Source: DASSTY01 sp035760645
GTDB lineage: Bacteria; Gemmatimonadota; Gemmatimonadetes; Gemmatimonadales; GWC2-71-9
DNA length: 64,000 nucleotides
Direction of reading: 5' to 3'
NCBI GenBank assembly: GCA_035760645.1
Contig: DASTSO010000021.1
Location: 4,718 to 68,717 of the forward strand
The notes beneath the pieces are model-generated. The model searched no databases. It was not told where the DNA came from and worked only from the letters and a program-made list of their open reading frames with translations. Numbering within the stretch: position 1 is the stretch's first letter; each line of letters opens with the position of its first letter. The position numbers and the translations under genes are program-made. This document shows positions 33,694-42,338 of this stretch, piece after piece.

Positions 33694-33960
33694 GCGAATC
33701 GGGGTGCGAACCTGTTCGTGGGCGCGGACGATCACGACCTCGCCCGCAGGCCGAATCGGCACATCGCCTTCGGACACGGCATCCACTCCTGCTTGGGAGC
33801 GTCACGGGCGCGGCTGGAGGGGCGTGCTGCAAGCGATCCGCTGCTGAGGCGGTTTGGGGACCTGCGATTCGCGATCCGTCCGGAGCTGCTGGGGTGGCGA
33901 CCGGGAGGCAGTGCTGCGCGAGTTGGCGGCCCGGCCGGTCCGCCGAGGGCGGTGTCCTGA
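33694..33960 (+). pseudogene. Cytochrome P450 C-terminal remnant
   Basis: One frame reads SANRGANLF, then DLARRPNRHIAFGHGIHSCLG, then ARLEGRAASDPLLRRFGDLRFA. This is the heme-binding C-terminus of a bacterial class I P450, with the FGxGxHxCLG signature and Cys ligand intact. The DPxxFPDPxxF part before it is eroded. The roughly 300 residues expected upstream, with the I-helix and ExxR, are absent, so it cannot encode a working enzyme. Confidence 0.75.
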
Positions 33961-34156
33961 AGCACGGGACGACCGGGGTCGTGGCCAGGCGTCGACCAGG
34001 GCGAGCCTTTTCGACCACATGACCGAGGAGCAGCTCTCAATCCCCGCGGTCTGAATATCTTCTAGCGCCGATGCCGCGTGCGCGAGGCCGTGGCCGCCGC
34101 GCCGAGCGGCGCCAGGCGGGGCCACCCGACAGACGCATGAGAGGAGAGACTCGGAC

Positions 34157-35530
34157 TTGACCACGACGACCCCGCTGAGCCCCCCGGCCCGAGCGCCATT
34201 GATCGAGCGGCTCGTCGGCCCGTTCCAGCACTTCGCGCACCAGGAGGCCTCAAGCGGGCTCTTTCTCCTCGGGTGCACGGTGGTCGCCCTCGCGTGGGCG
34301 AACAGTCCGTGGGCCGGTGCGTATCATCAGCTCTGGGAGGTGCCGCTTGCGATCCGGGTAGGAAGCCGGGCACTCGAGATGAGCCTGCACCACTGGATCA
34401 ACGACGGCCTGATGGCGGTCTTCTTCTTCCTCGTGGGGCTCGAGATCAAACGCGAGGTCCTCGTGGGCGAACTCGCGTCCCTGCGGCGCTCGGCGCTGCC
34501 GTTGGCGGCTGCCGCCGGCGGGATGCTCGTGCCGGCGCTGCTGTACGCGCTCGTGAATCGGGGTGGCCCGGGGGGCGCGGGCTGGGGGATCCCGATGGCG
34601 ACCGACATCGCCTTCGCACTCGGGGTGCTGGCGCTGCTGGGCCCGCGCGTGCCGCTCGCGCTCAAGGTGTTCCTCGCCGCCCTCGCCATCGCGGACGACA
34701 TCGGGGCCGTGCTGGTGATCGCCTTCTTCTACACCGGCAGCATCGGCTGGTCGAGCCTCGCGTGGGGCGCCGGGATCCTCGTCGCGCTGGCGGGCGCGAA
34801 CGCCCTGGGCGTTCGGCACCGGATCGTCTACGGGCTGCTCGGAGTGGCGCTCTGGGGGGCGTTCCTCGGTTCGGGCGTGCATGCCACGATCGCCGGCGTG
34901 CTCCTCGCCTTCACGATCCCCGCGCGCACGCGCCTCGCGGCACAAGAGTTCCTCGGCCGCGGCCACGACGCCCTCACCCGTTTCGCGGAGGCGGAGCGCC
35001 GGGAGGTCGGAGTGCTCGCCAATCCCGAGCAGCTGGGTGCGCTGCAGAATCTCGAGGTCGCCGCCGAAGGCGCGCAGGCTCCGCTGCAGCGGCTCGAGCG
35101 CCAGCTGCACGGTCTGGTGGCCTTCGGCATCATGCCCCTCTTCGCGCTGGCGAACGCCGGGGTGCACATCGACACCGCCGCGCTGCGCGGGCTCACCGGT
35201 CCGGTGGTGCTCGGCATCGTGCTCGGTCTCGTCATCGGCAAGCCCCTCGGGATCACGCTCTTCGCGTGGCTCGCGGCCCGGCTGCACGTCGCGGAGCGGC
35301 CGCCTGAGATCTCCTGGGGCGCGCTGCACGGCGCCGCCTGGCTCGGCGGGATCGGATTCACCATGTCGCTCTTCATCGCCGGGCTGGCGCTCCGGGACGA
35401 GGCGCTCCTCGCCCAGGCGAAGCTCGGCATCCTCACCGCCTCGCTCCTCGCCGGCACCGTCGGCTGGCTGCTGCTGCGGCGCGGCGACGACCGCGCCGCC
35501 GGCGCGGAGGAGCCGCCGCAGCGCTCCTGA
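34157..35530 (+). CDS. nhaA: Na+/H+ antiporter NhaA
   Basis: The 457-residue protein shows the NhaA core: MATDIAFALGVLALLG and LAALAIADDIGAVLVIAFF, which hold the three Asp residues essential for ion exchange, in a 12-helix inner-membrane protein. It expels Na+ in exchange for H+, supporting pH and salt tolerance. The start appears to be TTG 34157, with GGAG about twelve bases before it, rather far for a ribosome site. The 196 bases upstream (33961-34156) contain no gene. It follows the P450 remnant and stands before a histidine phosphatase gene with its own promoter. Confidence 0.92.
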   Translation: MTTTTPLSPPARAPLIERLVGPFQHFAHQEASSGLFLLGCTVVALAWANSPWAGAYHQLWEVPLAIRVGSRALEMSLHHWINDGLMAVFFFLVGLEIKREVLVGELASLRRSALPLAAAAGGMLVPALLYALVNRGGPGGAGWGIPMATDIAFALGVLALLGPRVPLALKVFLAALAIADDIGAVLVIAFFYTGSIGWSSLAWGAGILVALAGANALGVRHRIVYGLLGVALWGAFLGSGVHATIAGVLLAFTIPARTRLAAQEFLGRGHDALTRFAEAERREVGVLANPEQLGALQNLEVAAEGAQAPLQRLERQLHGLVAFGIMPLFALANAGVHIDTAALRGLTGPVVLGIVLGLVIGKPLGITLFAWLAARLHVAERPPEISWGALHGAAWLGGIGFTMSLFIAGLALRDEALLAQAKLGILTASLLAGTVGWLLLRRGDDRAAGAEEPPQRS

Positions 35531-35544
35531 GCGGCCAGACTGGC

Positions 35545-35550
35545 TAGATT
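35545..35550 (+). promoter_or_regulatory. -10 element placed for a leaderless transcript
   Basis: TAGATT ends seven bases before ATG 35558, so transcription would begin at or next to the start codon. No -35 consensus is evident. Confidence 0.4.
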
Positions 35551-35557
35551 CCGCCGC

Positions 35558-36238
35558 ATGGGCAGGGCCGAGGTTCCGGGGACGGCGTCGGCGTCGGCGA
35601 CGACGCGGCTGGTGCTGATCCGCCACGGGCACACGCTCAGCAATTCCGGCGGCACGCCGCTGCTGAGCGGGCGCACCGACGTCCCGCTGAGCGAGCGGGG
35701 CGGGGAGGAGGTCCGCCGACTGCAGGCGCGGCTGCGCGGCGGGCCGGGGTTCGCCGCCATCTACACGAGCCCGCTCGAGCGCGCGCGGCGCACGGCGGAG
35801 GCGCTGGGCGAGGTGGGACTCGGGCCGGTTCGGAGCTGTGCGGCGCTCGAGGAAATCGACTGCGGCGAGCTCGACGGACTGCCGCTCGAGGAGGTCCAGC
35901 GGCGGGTGCCCGAGCACTGGGCGGCGAATCTGCGGCAGGACGACGCCGGGTTCCGCTGGCCCGGCGGGGAGAGCTACCGGGAGCTTCGGGCGCGCGCGCT
36001 CGCCGCGGTGCGCGCGATCGCGCTGGCGCACCGCGGCGAGCGCGTCGCGCTGGTCACGCACGCCGGGGTCATCGGCCAGGTGTTCGGCGCGCTGGAGGGC
36101 GTGAGCCCCGCGCGCTGGAGCGCGTACCGGCCCGGCAACACCGCCCTCAGCGAGCTCGACTGGGGTCGAGGCGGCGGGCGCATCGTCTCCTTCGACGACC
36201 ACGCCCACCTCGCTGACCCGCTGCCACCGGGCGATTGA
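35558..36238 (+). CDS. Histidine phosphatase (phosphoglycerate mutase-like)
   Basis: The 226-residue protein has the RHG motif LVLIRHGHTLSN, the second catalytic region YTSPLERARRTAEAL with EEIDCGELDG, and the late histidine in ALVTHAGVIG. This is the cofactor-independent-of-Mn histidine phosphatase superfamily, which includes alpha-ribazole phosphatase and broad sugar-phosphate phosphatases. The exact substrate is not evident. It is convergent with the phosphotransferase gene, 15 bases away. Confidence 0.88.
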   Translation: MGRAEVPGTASASATTRLVLIRHGHTLSNSGGTPLLSGRTDVPLSERGGEEVRRLQARLRGGPGFAAIYTSPLERARRTAEALGEVGLGPVRSCAALEEIDCGELDGLPLEEVQRRVPEHWAANLRQDDAGFRWPGGESYRELRARALAAVRAIALAHRGERVALVTHAGVIGQVFGALEGVSPARWSAYRPGNTALSELDWGRGGGRIVSFDDHAHLADPLPPGD

Positions 36239-36253
36239 CGTCCGGCGCGCCCC

Positions 36254-37309
36254 TCAGCTCCAGAACGCGTCGGCCCGCCGCAACACCCGCAGCCACTCGC
36301 GTGCGGCGTACTCGGCCCTCACCCGTGCCGCGCTCCCCGCCGACGCGTCCAGCATCACCTCGACATGGTACAGCAGCGCGCCCGAGAGCGCGTTCGAGGC
36401 TCCCGCGAGCCAGTAGCCGGCGCGCAGCTCGGGGCCGAGCCGGGGCGAGAGGCCCCGCGCCGTGAGATAGCCCGCGAGGAGCGTGTCGTGCCGCTGCCGC
36501 GCCACGGGCTCCCACGCGGCGAGCGATTGCAGCCAGCAGCTCAGGTCTTCCAGCGGGGAGCCCAGCCGCGCCCGCCCCCAGTCGATGAGCACCGCCGCTT
36601 CGCGTCCGCGATGCCGGCGCAGCAGCACGTTGCCGGGATGCAGGTCGCCGTGGATCAGGGTGCATCCGAGCGGTCCGCCGCCGACGAGCTGCCGCCGGAG
36701 GGCCGGGAGCGCGCCGGTCAGGCGCCGCGCCCAGCGATGTCCCGCGGTGAAGCGCCGGAGACCCGTCTGCCGGCGGACGTCGGCCAGCCGTTCGACGGTT
36801 CGGGCCGCCGTCGCGTTGAGCTCTCGATCGTAATCCCAGCCGCCGAGCGCGCCCGCGAGTTCGGGCGGCACCGCGAGGGCGTGAATCCGGGCCGCCTGGG
36901 CGAGGGCGTCGTGCGCCGCTGTGAGATCCCGCCAGGGCCAGGCGCGCACCGGGCGGAGCGCCTCGACGTAGAGGACCGCTTCCTCGGCGCTCGGCCGCTC
37001 GACACCCAGGAGCCGCGGCGCGACGGCGGCGACCGACGGCTGCGAGACGAGCCGCTCGTAGACGAGCGCCTCACGTGCCGTCGCGCCGCGCAGCCGCTTC
37101 ACGACGAGCTTCCGGCGGTGCGCCCGGCCGCCCGGCCCGCGATAGGCGGCGGCCACGAGCTCGATGCTCGCCGCCTCGAGGCCGCCGCGGAGCGGCCGCC
37201 GCTCGAGTGCGAGCTCCTGCACCGGCGCGCCGTGTTCCCGGGTGAGCAGCGTCTCGATCGTGTGTCGGATCGTCTGCTGGAGCGCGTGTCGGATCGTCTG
37301 CGTCGTCAT
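36254..37309 (-). CDS. Aminoglycoside phosphotransferase-fold (APH) protein
   Basis: The 351-residue protein has the kinase-like motifs CTLIHGDLHPGNVLL (catalytic loop) and AVLIDWGRARLGSPLEDLS (Mg-binding Asp). An N-lobe Lys lies in RKLVVKRLRG. This superfamily phosphorylates small molecules such as aminoglycosides, choline, homoserine or fructosamine; nothing specifies the substrate. A 16-base direct repeat at 37262-37277 and 37286-37301 encodes a repeated QTIRH near the N-terminus. The 211 bases upstream to the tRNA terminator contain no gene. Confidence 0.8.
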   Translation of the reverse strand: MTTQTIRHALQQTIRHTIETLLTREHGAPVQELALERRPLRGGLEAASIELVAAAYRGPGGRAHRRKLVVKRLRGATAREALVYERLVSQPSVAAVAPRLLGVERPSAEEAVLYVEALRPVRAWPWRDLTAAHDALAQAARIHALAVPPELAGALGGWDYDRELNATAARTVERLADVRRQTGLRRFTAGHRWARRLTGALPALRRQLVGGGPLGCTLIHGDLHPGNVLLRRHRGREAAVLIDWGRARLGSPLEDLSCWLQSLAAWEPVARQRHDTLLAGYLTARGLSPRLGPELRAGYWLAGASNALSGALLYHVEVMLDASAGSAARVRAEYAAREWLRVLRRADAFWS

Positions 37310-37520
37310 CCCCGCATAACGCATCACCGGCGCCGAGGGTTGCGGCGCTCTCGCCGGGGTTCCCGCAACGGAGTCCTGTCCGCTCGGGCGATCACCCTTG
37401 TTCGGCGGCTCGAGCGACTGGAGCGTGGTGCCTCGGCCGGAGCGACCGGGAGCCTGTCCGTCATCAACCGTGCTGGCGGGTGTGGGGAGGCGTGCCGACC
37501 GTCGCCGCACGGGAACGAGA

Positions 37521-37551
37521 AACGGCCAGCTTCCGAGGGAAGCTGGCCGTT
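37521..37551 (-). terminator. Terminator of the tRNA cluster
   Basis: A 14-base perfect stem with a GAG/CTC loop lies ten bases past the 3' end of tRNA-Pro and is followed on the minus strand by a short T-rich tail. Confidence 0.75.
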
Positions 37552-37560
37552 CATTCTCAA

Positions 37561-37635
37561 TCGGGGCGCCCGGATTTGAACCGGGGACCTCCTGCTCCCG
37601 AAGCAGGCGCGCTAACCGGGCTGCGCTACGCCCCG
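37561..37635 (-). tRNA. tRNA-Pro (anticodon CGG)
   Basis: A 75-nt cloverleaf with a seven-base acceptor stem, anticodon loop TTCGGGA, T-arm GGTTCAAATCC and discriminator A. CCA is not encoded. Its last 51 nucleotides are duplicated at 32605-32655. It is the last tRNA of the cluster. Confidence 0.95.
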
Positions 37636-37657
37636 TCCTTCTTCATGTACTGCTCAG

Positions 37658-37731
37658 TGCGGCCATCAGGACTCGAACCTGAAACCTTCTGATCCGTAGT
37701 CAGATGCTCTATCCAAGTGAGCTATGGCCGC
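37658..37731 (-). tRNA. tRNA-Arg (anticodon ACG)
   Basis: A 74-nt cloverleaf with anticodon loop CTACGGA, T-arm GGTTCGAGTCC and discriminator A. CCA is not encoded. Adenosine 34 would be converted to inosine by TadA to read CGN codons. Confidence 0.95.
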
Positions 37732-37764
37732 GGGTCCCGCCACTTCGACCTGCCTGTCCTGCAG

Positions 37765-37838
37765 TGGGCGCTACAAGACTCGAACTTGTGACCTCCACGA
37801 TGTCAACGTGGCGCTCTAACCAACTGAGCTAAGCGCCC
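37765..37838 (-). tRNA. tRNA-Val (anticodon GAC)
   Basis: A 74-nt cloverleaf with anticodon loop TTGACAT, T-arm AGTTCGAGTCT and discriminator A. CCA is not encoded. Confidence 0.95.
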
Positions 37839-37851
37839 TTCCTTCAGACAT

Positions 37852-37900
37852 CAGGCGGTCAGTCCGCAGGGGCTCAGTGAATCGGTCCACTGACCGCCTG
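37852..37900. repeat. Inverted repeat in the spacer between tRNA-fMet and tRNA-Val
   Basis: CAGGCGGTCAGT (37852-37863) and its reverse complement (37889-37900) could fold in the precursor transcript. A further GACCGCCTG copy follows at about 37908. It may guide tRNA processing. Confidence 0.5.
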
Positions 37901-37928
37901 TCCGCCTGACCGCCTGGTCATCCTGCAG

Positions 37929-38002
37929 TAGCGGGGGTGGGATTTGAACCCACGACCTCCGGGTTATGAGCCCGGCGAGCTACCAGACTGCTCCACCCCG
38001 CG
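37929..38002 (-). tRNA. Initiator tRNA-Met (anticodon CAT)
   Basis: A 74-nt cloverleaf with anticodon CAT. Two initiator hallmarks are visible: an unpaired first position (C1 opposite T72) and three consecutive G-C pairs closing the anticodon stem. CCA is not encoded. Confidence 0.93.
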
Positions 38003-38048
38003 ACGCTGGCCCCTCGACTGCGGGACCGGACCTGCATCGCTCAACCAG

Positions 38049-38121
38049 AGCGGGAAACGGGACTCGAACCCGCGACCCCAACCTTGGCAAGGTTGTGCTC
38101 TACCAACTGAGCTATTCCCGC
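38049..38121 (-). tRNA. tRNA-Gly (anticodon GCC)
   Basis: A 73-nt cloverleaf with anticodon loop TTGCCAA, T-arm GGTTCGAGTCC and discriminator T. CCA is not encoded. Confidence 0.95.
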
Positions 38122-38231
38122 GTTGAGGACGCCAATCTTAGCGTCCCACCCGACCTGGCGCAACTGCCTAACGCACCTGCCTGCGGTCGGGTTCCGGCCC
38201 GTCTACTTCGCTCGCCGCGCCGGGCCGGGAG

Positions 38232-38304
38232 TGGAGGCGAGGGGGATCGAACCCCTGACCTCGTGAATGCCATTCACGCGCTCTCCCAACTGAGCTACGC
38301 CCCC
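38232..38304 (-). tRNA. tRNA-Ala (anticodon GGC)
   Basis: A 73-nt cloverleaf with anticodon loop ATGGCAT. The acceptor stem contains the G3-U70 pair that identifies alanine tRNAs. It is the first tRNA of the minus-strand cluster; CCA is not encoded. Confidence 0.95.
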
Positions 38305-38557
38305 GTTATATTGTCGCGCCTCGCACTGCGAGGTGGACTTTTGCGGCGAGCACGGGAAGCTAGTTTGCAGGGTGGGGAGTGTCAAGCGGTCCGCGGCCCC
38401 GCGCACGCGGGCGCGAAGGCGTGAAAACCGGGGCCGGGCGCGACCGGAGCGCGACACCACAGCAGGGTCGGACACCGCGGCGCGGAACGTGCCGGGCGCG
38501 GTGGGGCGAACGAACCGGGGGAACCCCCGATTCAGGGACAGGGTTACCACTCACACG
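38305..38557. other. Divergent leader region between the tRNA cluster and rpoD
   Basis: This 253-base region holds TATATT at 38307-38312, which on the plus strand could be a -10 for rpoD with a long leader. A perfect 7-base-arm inverted repeat follows at 38319-38333 (CCTCGCA and its complement). Nothing else was recognised. Confidence 0.4.
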
Positions 38558-39595
38558 ATGCCGAAGAAGAAGACCGACTCCCAGAGCGACGCGCCGGCCA
38601 CGCCGGCCACCAGCCGCCAGGCCGCGCCGCAGACCGCTCCTGACGGCCCCACGATGGCCGAGCTGACCGACGACATGACCACGGCCGAGATCCTGGCCGC
38701 CATGGCGCCGGCCAAGCCGCGCCGCGCCCGCAAGCGCGAGACGGCCAAGACCCTCGGCGTCTACGACTCCGACCGCGACATCCTCGACCAGTATCTCTAC
38801 GAGGTGAGCCAGACCCCGCTGCTCACGCCGCAGCAGGAGATCGCCATCGCCAAGCGCGTGCGCGCCGGCGACCAGGAGGCGATGCAGGAGCTGGTGAAGC
38901 GCAACCTGCGCTTCGTCATCTCGGTGGCGAAGAAGTACCAGAACCGCGGCCTCCCGCTCACCGACCTGATCGGCGAGGGGAACGTGGGACTCCTCACCGC
39001 GGCGCGGAAGTTCGATCCCGACCAGGGCGTCAAGTTCATCTCCTACGCCGTCTGGTGGATCCGCCAGGCGATCCTCGCCTCGCTCGCGCGCCAGGGGCGC
39101 ACGGTGCGCGTGCCCCTGAACCGCACGGCCGATCTCTCGAAGATCGTCCGCACCTCGGAGGCGCTCCGCCAGGAGCTCCGCCGCGAGCCGACGCCCGAGG
39201 AGATCGCCAACGCCACCGGGCTCTCGCTCGACGTGGTGCAGTCGCTCGCCGCGCTCAACACGAGCGACGTGCGGCTCGACGCGCCGCTCGATCCCGAGGG
39301 CGACCGCTCGCTCATCGAGCGCTTCGTCGCCGACGACCAGGGCGACGCCGAAGAGGCGGCGATGGACCAGTTCCTCAGCGAGGAGATCGAGAGCGCCCTC
39401 AAGACGCTCCCGCCCCGCGACGCCAAGGTGCTGCGGCTCTACTTCGGCCTCGACGGCGGGCGCGAGCACACGCTCGAGGAGATCGGCGGCATGCTCGGCG
39501 TCACCCGCGAGCGCGTCCGCCAGCTCCGCGACCGCGCGCTCAAGCGCCTGCGCGAGGGCGAGGTGGGCCGGGCGCTGGCGAGCTTCGCGGCGTAG
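38558..39595 (+). CDS. rpoD: Primary-type RNA polymerase sigma factor (RpoD/SigA)
   Basis: The 345-residue protein carries region 1.2 (DQYLYEVSQTPLLTPQQE), region 2 (RNLRFVISVAKKYQNRGLPLTDLIGEGNVG, FISYAVWWIRQAI), region 3 and region 4 (TLEEIGGMLGVTRERVRQLR). The Ala/Pro/Lys-rich N-terminus is short, and the large non-conserved insert of proteobacterial RpoD is lacking, as in SigA-type factors. ATG 38558 is taken as the start; the frame upstream overlaps the tRNA leader. An alternative group 2 sigma factor is possible. Confidence 0.88.
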   Translation: MPKKKTDSQSDAPATPATSRQAAPQTAPDGPTMAELTDDMTTAEILAAMAPAKPRRARKRETAKTLGVYDSDRDILDQYLYEVSQTPLLTPQQEIAIAKRVRAGDQEAMQELVKRNLRFVISVAKKYQNRGLPLTDLIGEGNVGLLTAARKFDPDQGVKFISYAVWWIRQAILASLARQGRTVRVPLNRTADLSKIVRTSEALRQELRREPTPEEIANATGLSLDVVQSLAALNTSDVRLDAPLDPEGDRSLIERFVADDQGDAEEAAMDQFLSEEIESALKTLPPRDAKVLRLYFGLDGGREHTLEEIGGMLGVTRERVRQLRDRALKRLREGEVGRALASFAA

Positions 39596-39597
39596 CA

Positions 39598-39718
39598 GGG
39601 CGGGAGGGCGGGACGGCGGGAAGCGCATCGAACGAACGAGCCTCCGGTGATGCCGCCGGAGGCTCGTTCGTCAGCGGGACCTCCCGCCGTCCCGCCGCTC
39701 CCGCCCTCCCGCCCGTTT
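39598..39718. repeat. Composite inverted repeat R1 with terminator hairpin
   Basis: A central hairpin (16-base arms, 39632-39647 and 39656-39671) is the likely rpoD terminator. It is flanked by GGCGGGA-type repeats on the left and their complements on the right. About 70 bases, including CGAGCCTCCGGTGAT and CAGCGGGACCTCCCGCC, reappear inverted at 61120-61238 (R2). Confidence 0.7.
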
Positions 39719-39772
39719 TGTGATCCCACCCCCTAGCCAATCCCCCCTCTCGCCGCGTACCTTCCGCTCGTG

Positions 39773-40531
39773 ATGCGGCTCGTGGCACTCCGACCCTCCG
39801 ACCGGGCGGGATTTGTCGAGCATGTGGGCCGCTGGTCGACCGAAGCGGCGCGCGCGCTGACGGACGTTCCGACCTGGGGCCCCCTGCTCGCGGCGCAGAT
39901 GCGGCGACTGGGGGTCGATTCCGTCCCCATCGCGCTGTTCATCGCCGTCTTCACCGGCATCGTCCTCTCGCTCCTCTCCAGCTACATCTTCACCGGTGCC
40001 GTGCCGCTCTACTTCGTCGGCGCGCTCGTCGGGAAGACGGTCATGATGGAGCTGGGCCCCGTGCTCACCGGCATGGCGCTCGCCGGGCGGGTGGGCGCCA
40101 ACATCTCGGCCGAGCTCGGGACGATGCGCGTCACCGAGCAGGTGGACGCGCTCGAGACGCTCGCCTACGACCCGATCGCCTACCTCGCCGTGCCGCGGGT
40201 GCTCGCGGCGACGCTGATGTTCCCGGTCGTCACGGCGTTCGCGATGGCCGTCGGCGTCACCGCGGGGTGGATCACCTCGATCAACCTGCTCGACCTCACG
40301 ACGCAGGAGTTCGTGAAGGGGCTCCGCCAGTTCTACCAGTTCAAGGACATCTGGTTCGGGCTGGTCAAGAGCGCGAGCTTCGGCGCCGCGGTCGCCTTCA
40401 TGGGCTGCCTGCAGGGCTTCCGCACCCAGGGCGGGGCCGAGGGCGTCGGGATCGCCACCACGCGCGCCGTGGTGCTGGGCTGCGAGGCGATCCTGGTGCT
40501 CGACGCCTTCTGGGCGCTGGTGCTGCTGTGA
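39773..40531 (+). CDS. mlaE: MlaE-type lipid ABC transporter permease
   Basis: The 252-residue permease has the MlaE/YrbE core: five or six helices, MMELGPVLTGMALAGRVGANISAELGTM with the conserved Glu-containing coupling region, and LGCEAILVLDAFWALVLL at the end. It is the membrane part of a transporter that moves phospholipids between the inner and outer membranes. TACCTT (39758-39763) lies just before the start, so the transcript may be nearly leaderless. GTG 39770 is an alternative start. Confidence 0.88.
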   Translation: MRLVALRPSDRAGFVEHVGRWSTEAARALTDVPTWGPLLAAQMRRLGVDSVPIALFIAVFTGIVLSLLSSYIFTGAVPLYFVGALVGKTVMMELGPVLTGMALAGRVGANISAELGTMRVTEQVDALETLAYDPIAYLAVPRVLAATLMFPVVTAFAMAVGVTAGWITSINLLDLTTQEFVKGLRQFYQFKDIWFGLVKSASFGAAVAFMGCLQGFRTQGGAEGVGIATTRAVVLGCEAILVLDAFWALVLL

Positions 40532-40553
40532 CGGCGGCCCGGCGGCACGGCCG

Positions 40554-41315
40554 ATGATCCGCCTCCTCGGGGTCGAGAAGGCCTTCGGCGCCAAGCCCGT
40601 CCTGCGCGGGGTCACGCTCGACATCCGCGACGGCGAGAACACCGTCATCATCGGGGGCTCGGGGACGGGCAAGAGCGTCACCCTCAAGTGCATCGTGGGG
40701 CTGATCGAGCCCGATGCGGGCACGGTCGAGGTGGACGGGCGGGACGTGCAGGGGCTGACGCGCGAGGAGCTCACGGCGCTGCGCGGGCGGATCGGCTACG
40801 TCTTCCAGTTCGCCGCCCTCTTCGACTCGATGACCGTGGCGGAGAACCTCCGCCTCGGGCTCGTGAAGCAGGGGCTCGACGCCGCGACGATCGCCGAGCG
40901 CGTCGCCGAGAGTCTCGCGATCGTGGACCTGCCCGACTGCGCCGCGAAGTATCCGGCCGAGCTCTCGGGCGGGATGCGCAAGCGGGTCGGCATCGCGCGC
41001 GCGATCGCGCTGCGGCCGCGCTACATCCTCTACGACGAGCCCACGTCGGGGCTCGACCCGGTCACGAGCGCCGTCATGGACGAGCTCATGGTGCGCACCC
41101 GCGACCTCGGCGTCACCGGGGTCGTCGTCACCCACGACATGCGCAGCGCCTTCACCGTCGGCGACCGCATCGCCATGCTCTACGAAGGGACGATCCGCCA
41201 GGTGGGAACCGTCGAGGAGATCCGCGCGACCACGGATCCCGTGGTGCGCCAGTTCATCGAGGGCCGGCCGACGGCCGCGGCCCCCGTGCCGGCCGCGGGG
41301 AGAGTGGCGTCGTGA
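40554..41315 (+). CDS. mlaF: MlaF-type lipid ABC transporter ATPase
   Basis: The 253-residue ATPase has Walker A GGSGTGKSVT, Q-loop FQFAALFDSMTV, signature LSGGMRKRVGIARA and Walker B ILYDEPTSGLDP. The LSGGMRKR form is typical of MlaF. It energises the MlaE permease. Its stop overlaps the mlaD start as GTGA. Confidence 0.92.
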   Translation: MIRLLGVEKAFGAKPVLRGVTLDIRDGENTVIIGGSGTGKSVTLKCIVGLIEPDAGTVEVDGRDVQGLTREELTALRGRIGYVFQFAALFDSMTVAENLRLGLVKQGLDAATIAERVAESLAIVDLPDCAAKYPAELSGGMRKRVGIARAIALRPRYILYDEPTSGLDPVTSAVMDELMVRTRDLGVTGVVVTHDMRSAFTVGDRIAMLYEGTIRQVGTVEEIRATTDPVVRQFIEGRPTAAAPVPAAGRVAS

Positions 41316-42319
41316 AGCGGAAGAACGAGTTCGCCGTGGGGCTCTCGGTCCTGCTCGCCCTCGTGCTGGTGGTGGCGGCGGCGCTCTGGCTCAGCGAGGC
41401 CCACATGGGCCGCGGCGAGCAGACCTTCACGGCGCGCTTCCGCGCGATCGAAGGCCTCACGGCCGGCTCGCCCGTCACCCTGCGGGGCGTGAAGGTGGGC
41501 AAGGTGGTCGCCGTGCGGCTCGCCCCGGGCGACTGGGTCGAGATCGACTTCACCGTGGGCCAGGGCGTCGAGATGCCGGCCAAGCCGGCGGTCGTGGCGA
41601 GCGCCTCGAGTCTCTTCGGCGAGTGGACGGCGACGATCACCGCGCTCGAGCCGCTGCCGGACGACCCCAACATGCGGGCCGACCTCCTCGCCGCCGCGGC
41701 CGCCGGCGGCGACGCGATCCCCGGCACCACGCTGCCCGACATCGGCCAGCTCACCGCGCAGGCGAGCCGCATCGCGACCGACATCGCCGGCCTCACCGAC
41801 CGGATCCAGAACACCTTCGACAGCGCGGCGGTGAAGGACATGCGCCGCAGCATCCTCGCGCTCGCCTCGGTGACGAACCGGCTCGCCGTCTTCGCCGAGG
41901 CGCAGACCGGACGGCTCGACCGCATCAGCGGCAACGCCCAGACCGCGTCCGACGCCGCGGTGGCGGCGAGCCGCAGCCTTCAGACGACGATGGGGCGGGT
42001 CGACGCGGCGACCGCCAACGGCGAGATCCAGGCGATCGTCGGCAACGGCAAGGACGCCTCGGCCGACCTGCGCCAGGCGGCCGCCGATCTCCGCAGCGTC
42101 ATGGCCGCGGCCCGCCAGAACCAGGCGAGCCTCGTCGGCGTGATCCAGAGCGCCGACAGCCTGATGCAGAAGATCCAGCGCGGGCAGGGCACGCTGGGCA
42201 TGCTGGCCACCGACAGCGCGCTCTATCGGGAGACGACGCTCACGATGCGGCAGTTCCGCGAGCTGCTCACCGACCTGCAGGCGCATCCGCGCAAGTACCT
42301 GAAGATCTCCGTCTTCTGA
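41312..42319 (+). CDS. mlaD: MlaD-type (MCE) lipid-binding protein
   Basis: The 335-residue protein has one N-terminal membrane helix (FAVGLSVLLALVLVVAAALW). An MCE domain follows (FRAIEGLTAGSPVTLRGVKVGKV), then a long helical C-terminal half with repeated Ala/Ser/Asp-rich segments. MCE rings form the periplasmic lipid path of the Mla system. The long helical tail suggests a tube-like extension rather than the short E. coli form. No mlaA, B or C is in the window. Confidence 0.88.
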   Translation: MKRKNEFAVGLSVLLALVLVVAAALWLSEAHMGRGEQTFTARFRAIEGLTAGSPVTLRGVKVGKVVAVRLAPGDWVEIDFTVGQGVEMPAKPAVVASASSLFGEWTATITALEPLPDDPNMRADLLAAAAAGGDAIPGTTLPDIGQLTAQASRIATDIAGLTDRIQNTFDSAAVKDMRRSILALASVTNRLAVFAEAQTGRLDRISGNAQTASDAAVAASRSLQTTMGRVDAATANGEIQAIVGNGKDASADLRQAAADLRSVMAAARQNQASLVGVIQSADSLMQKIQRGQGTLGMLATDSALYRETTLTMRQFRELLTDLQAHPRKYLKISVF

Positions 42320-42338
42320 GGCGAGGCGAGGCGAGCAC

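Noticed and set aside
33032..33847. A 271-codon plus-strand frame
   Set aside because: It spans the antisense of a small membrane protein gene and the P450 remnant in another frame, has no ribosome site, and its Ser/Arg/Pro-rich product matches no family.
32656..34156. Integrase or recombinase gene inside the candidate insertion
   Set aside because: No frame shows tyrosine- or serine-recombinase motifs; only a small membrane protein and a P450 remnant could be supported.
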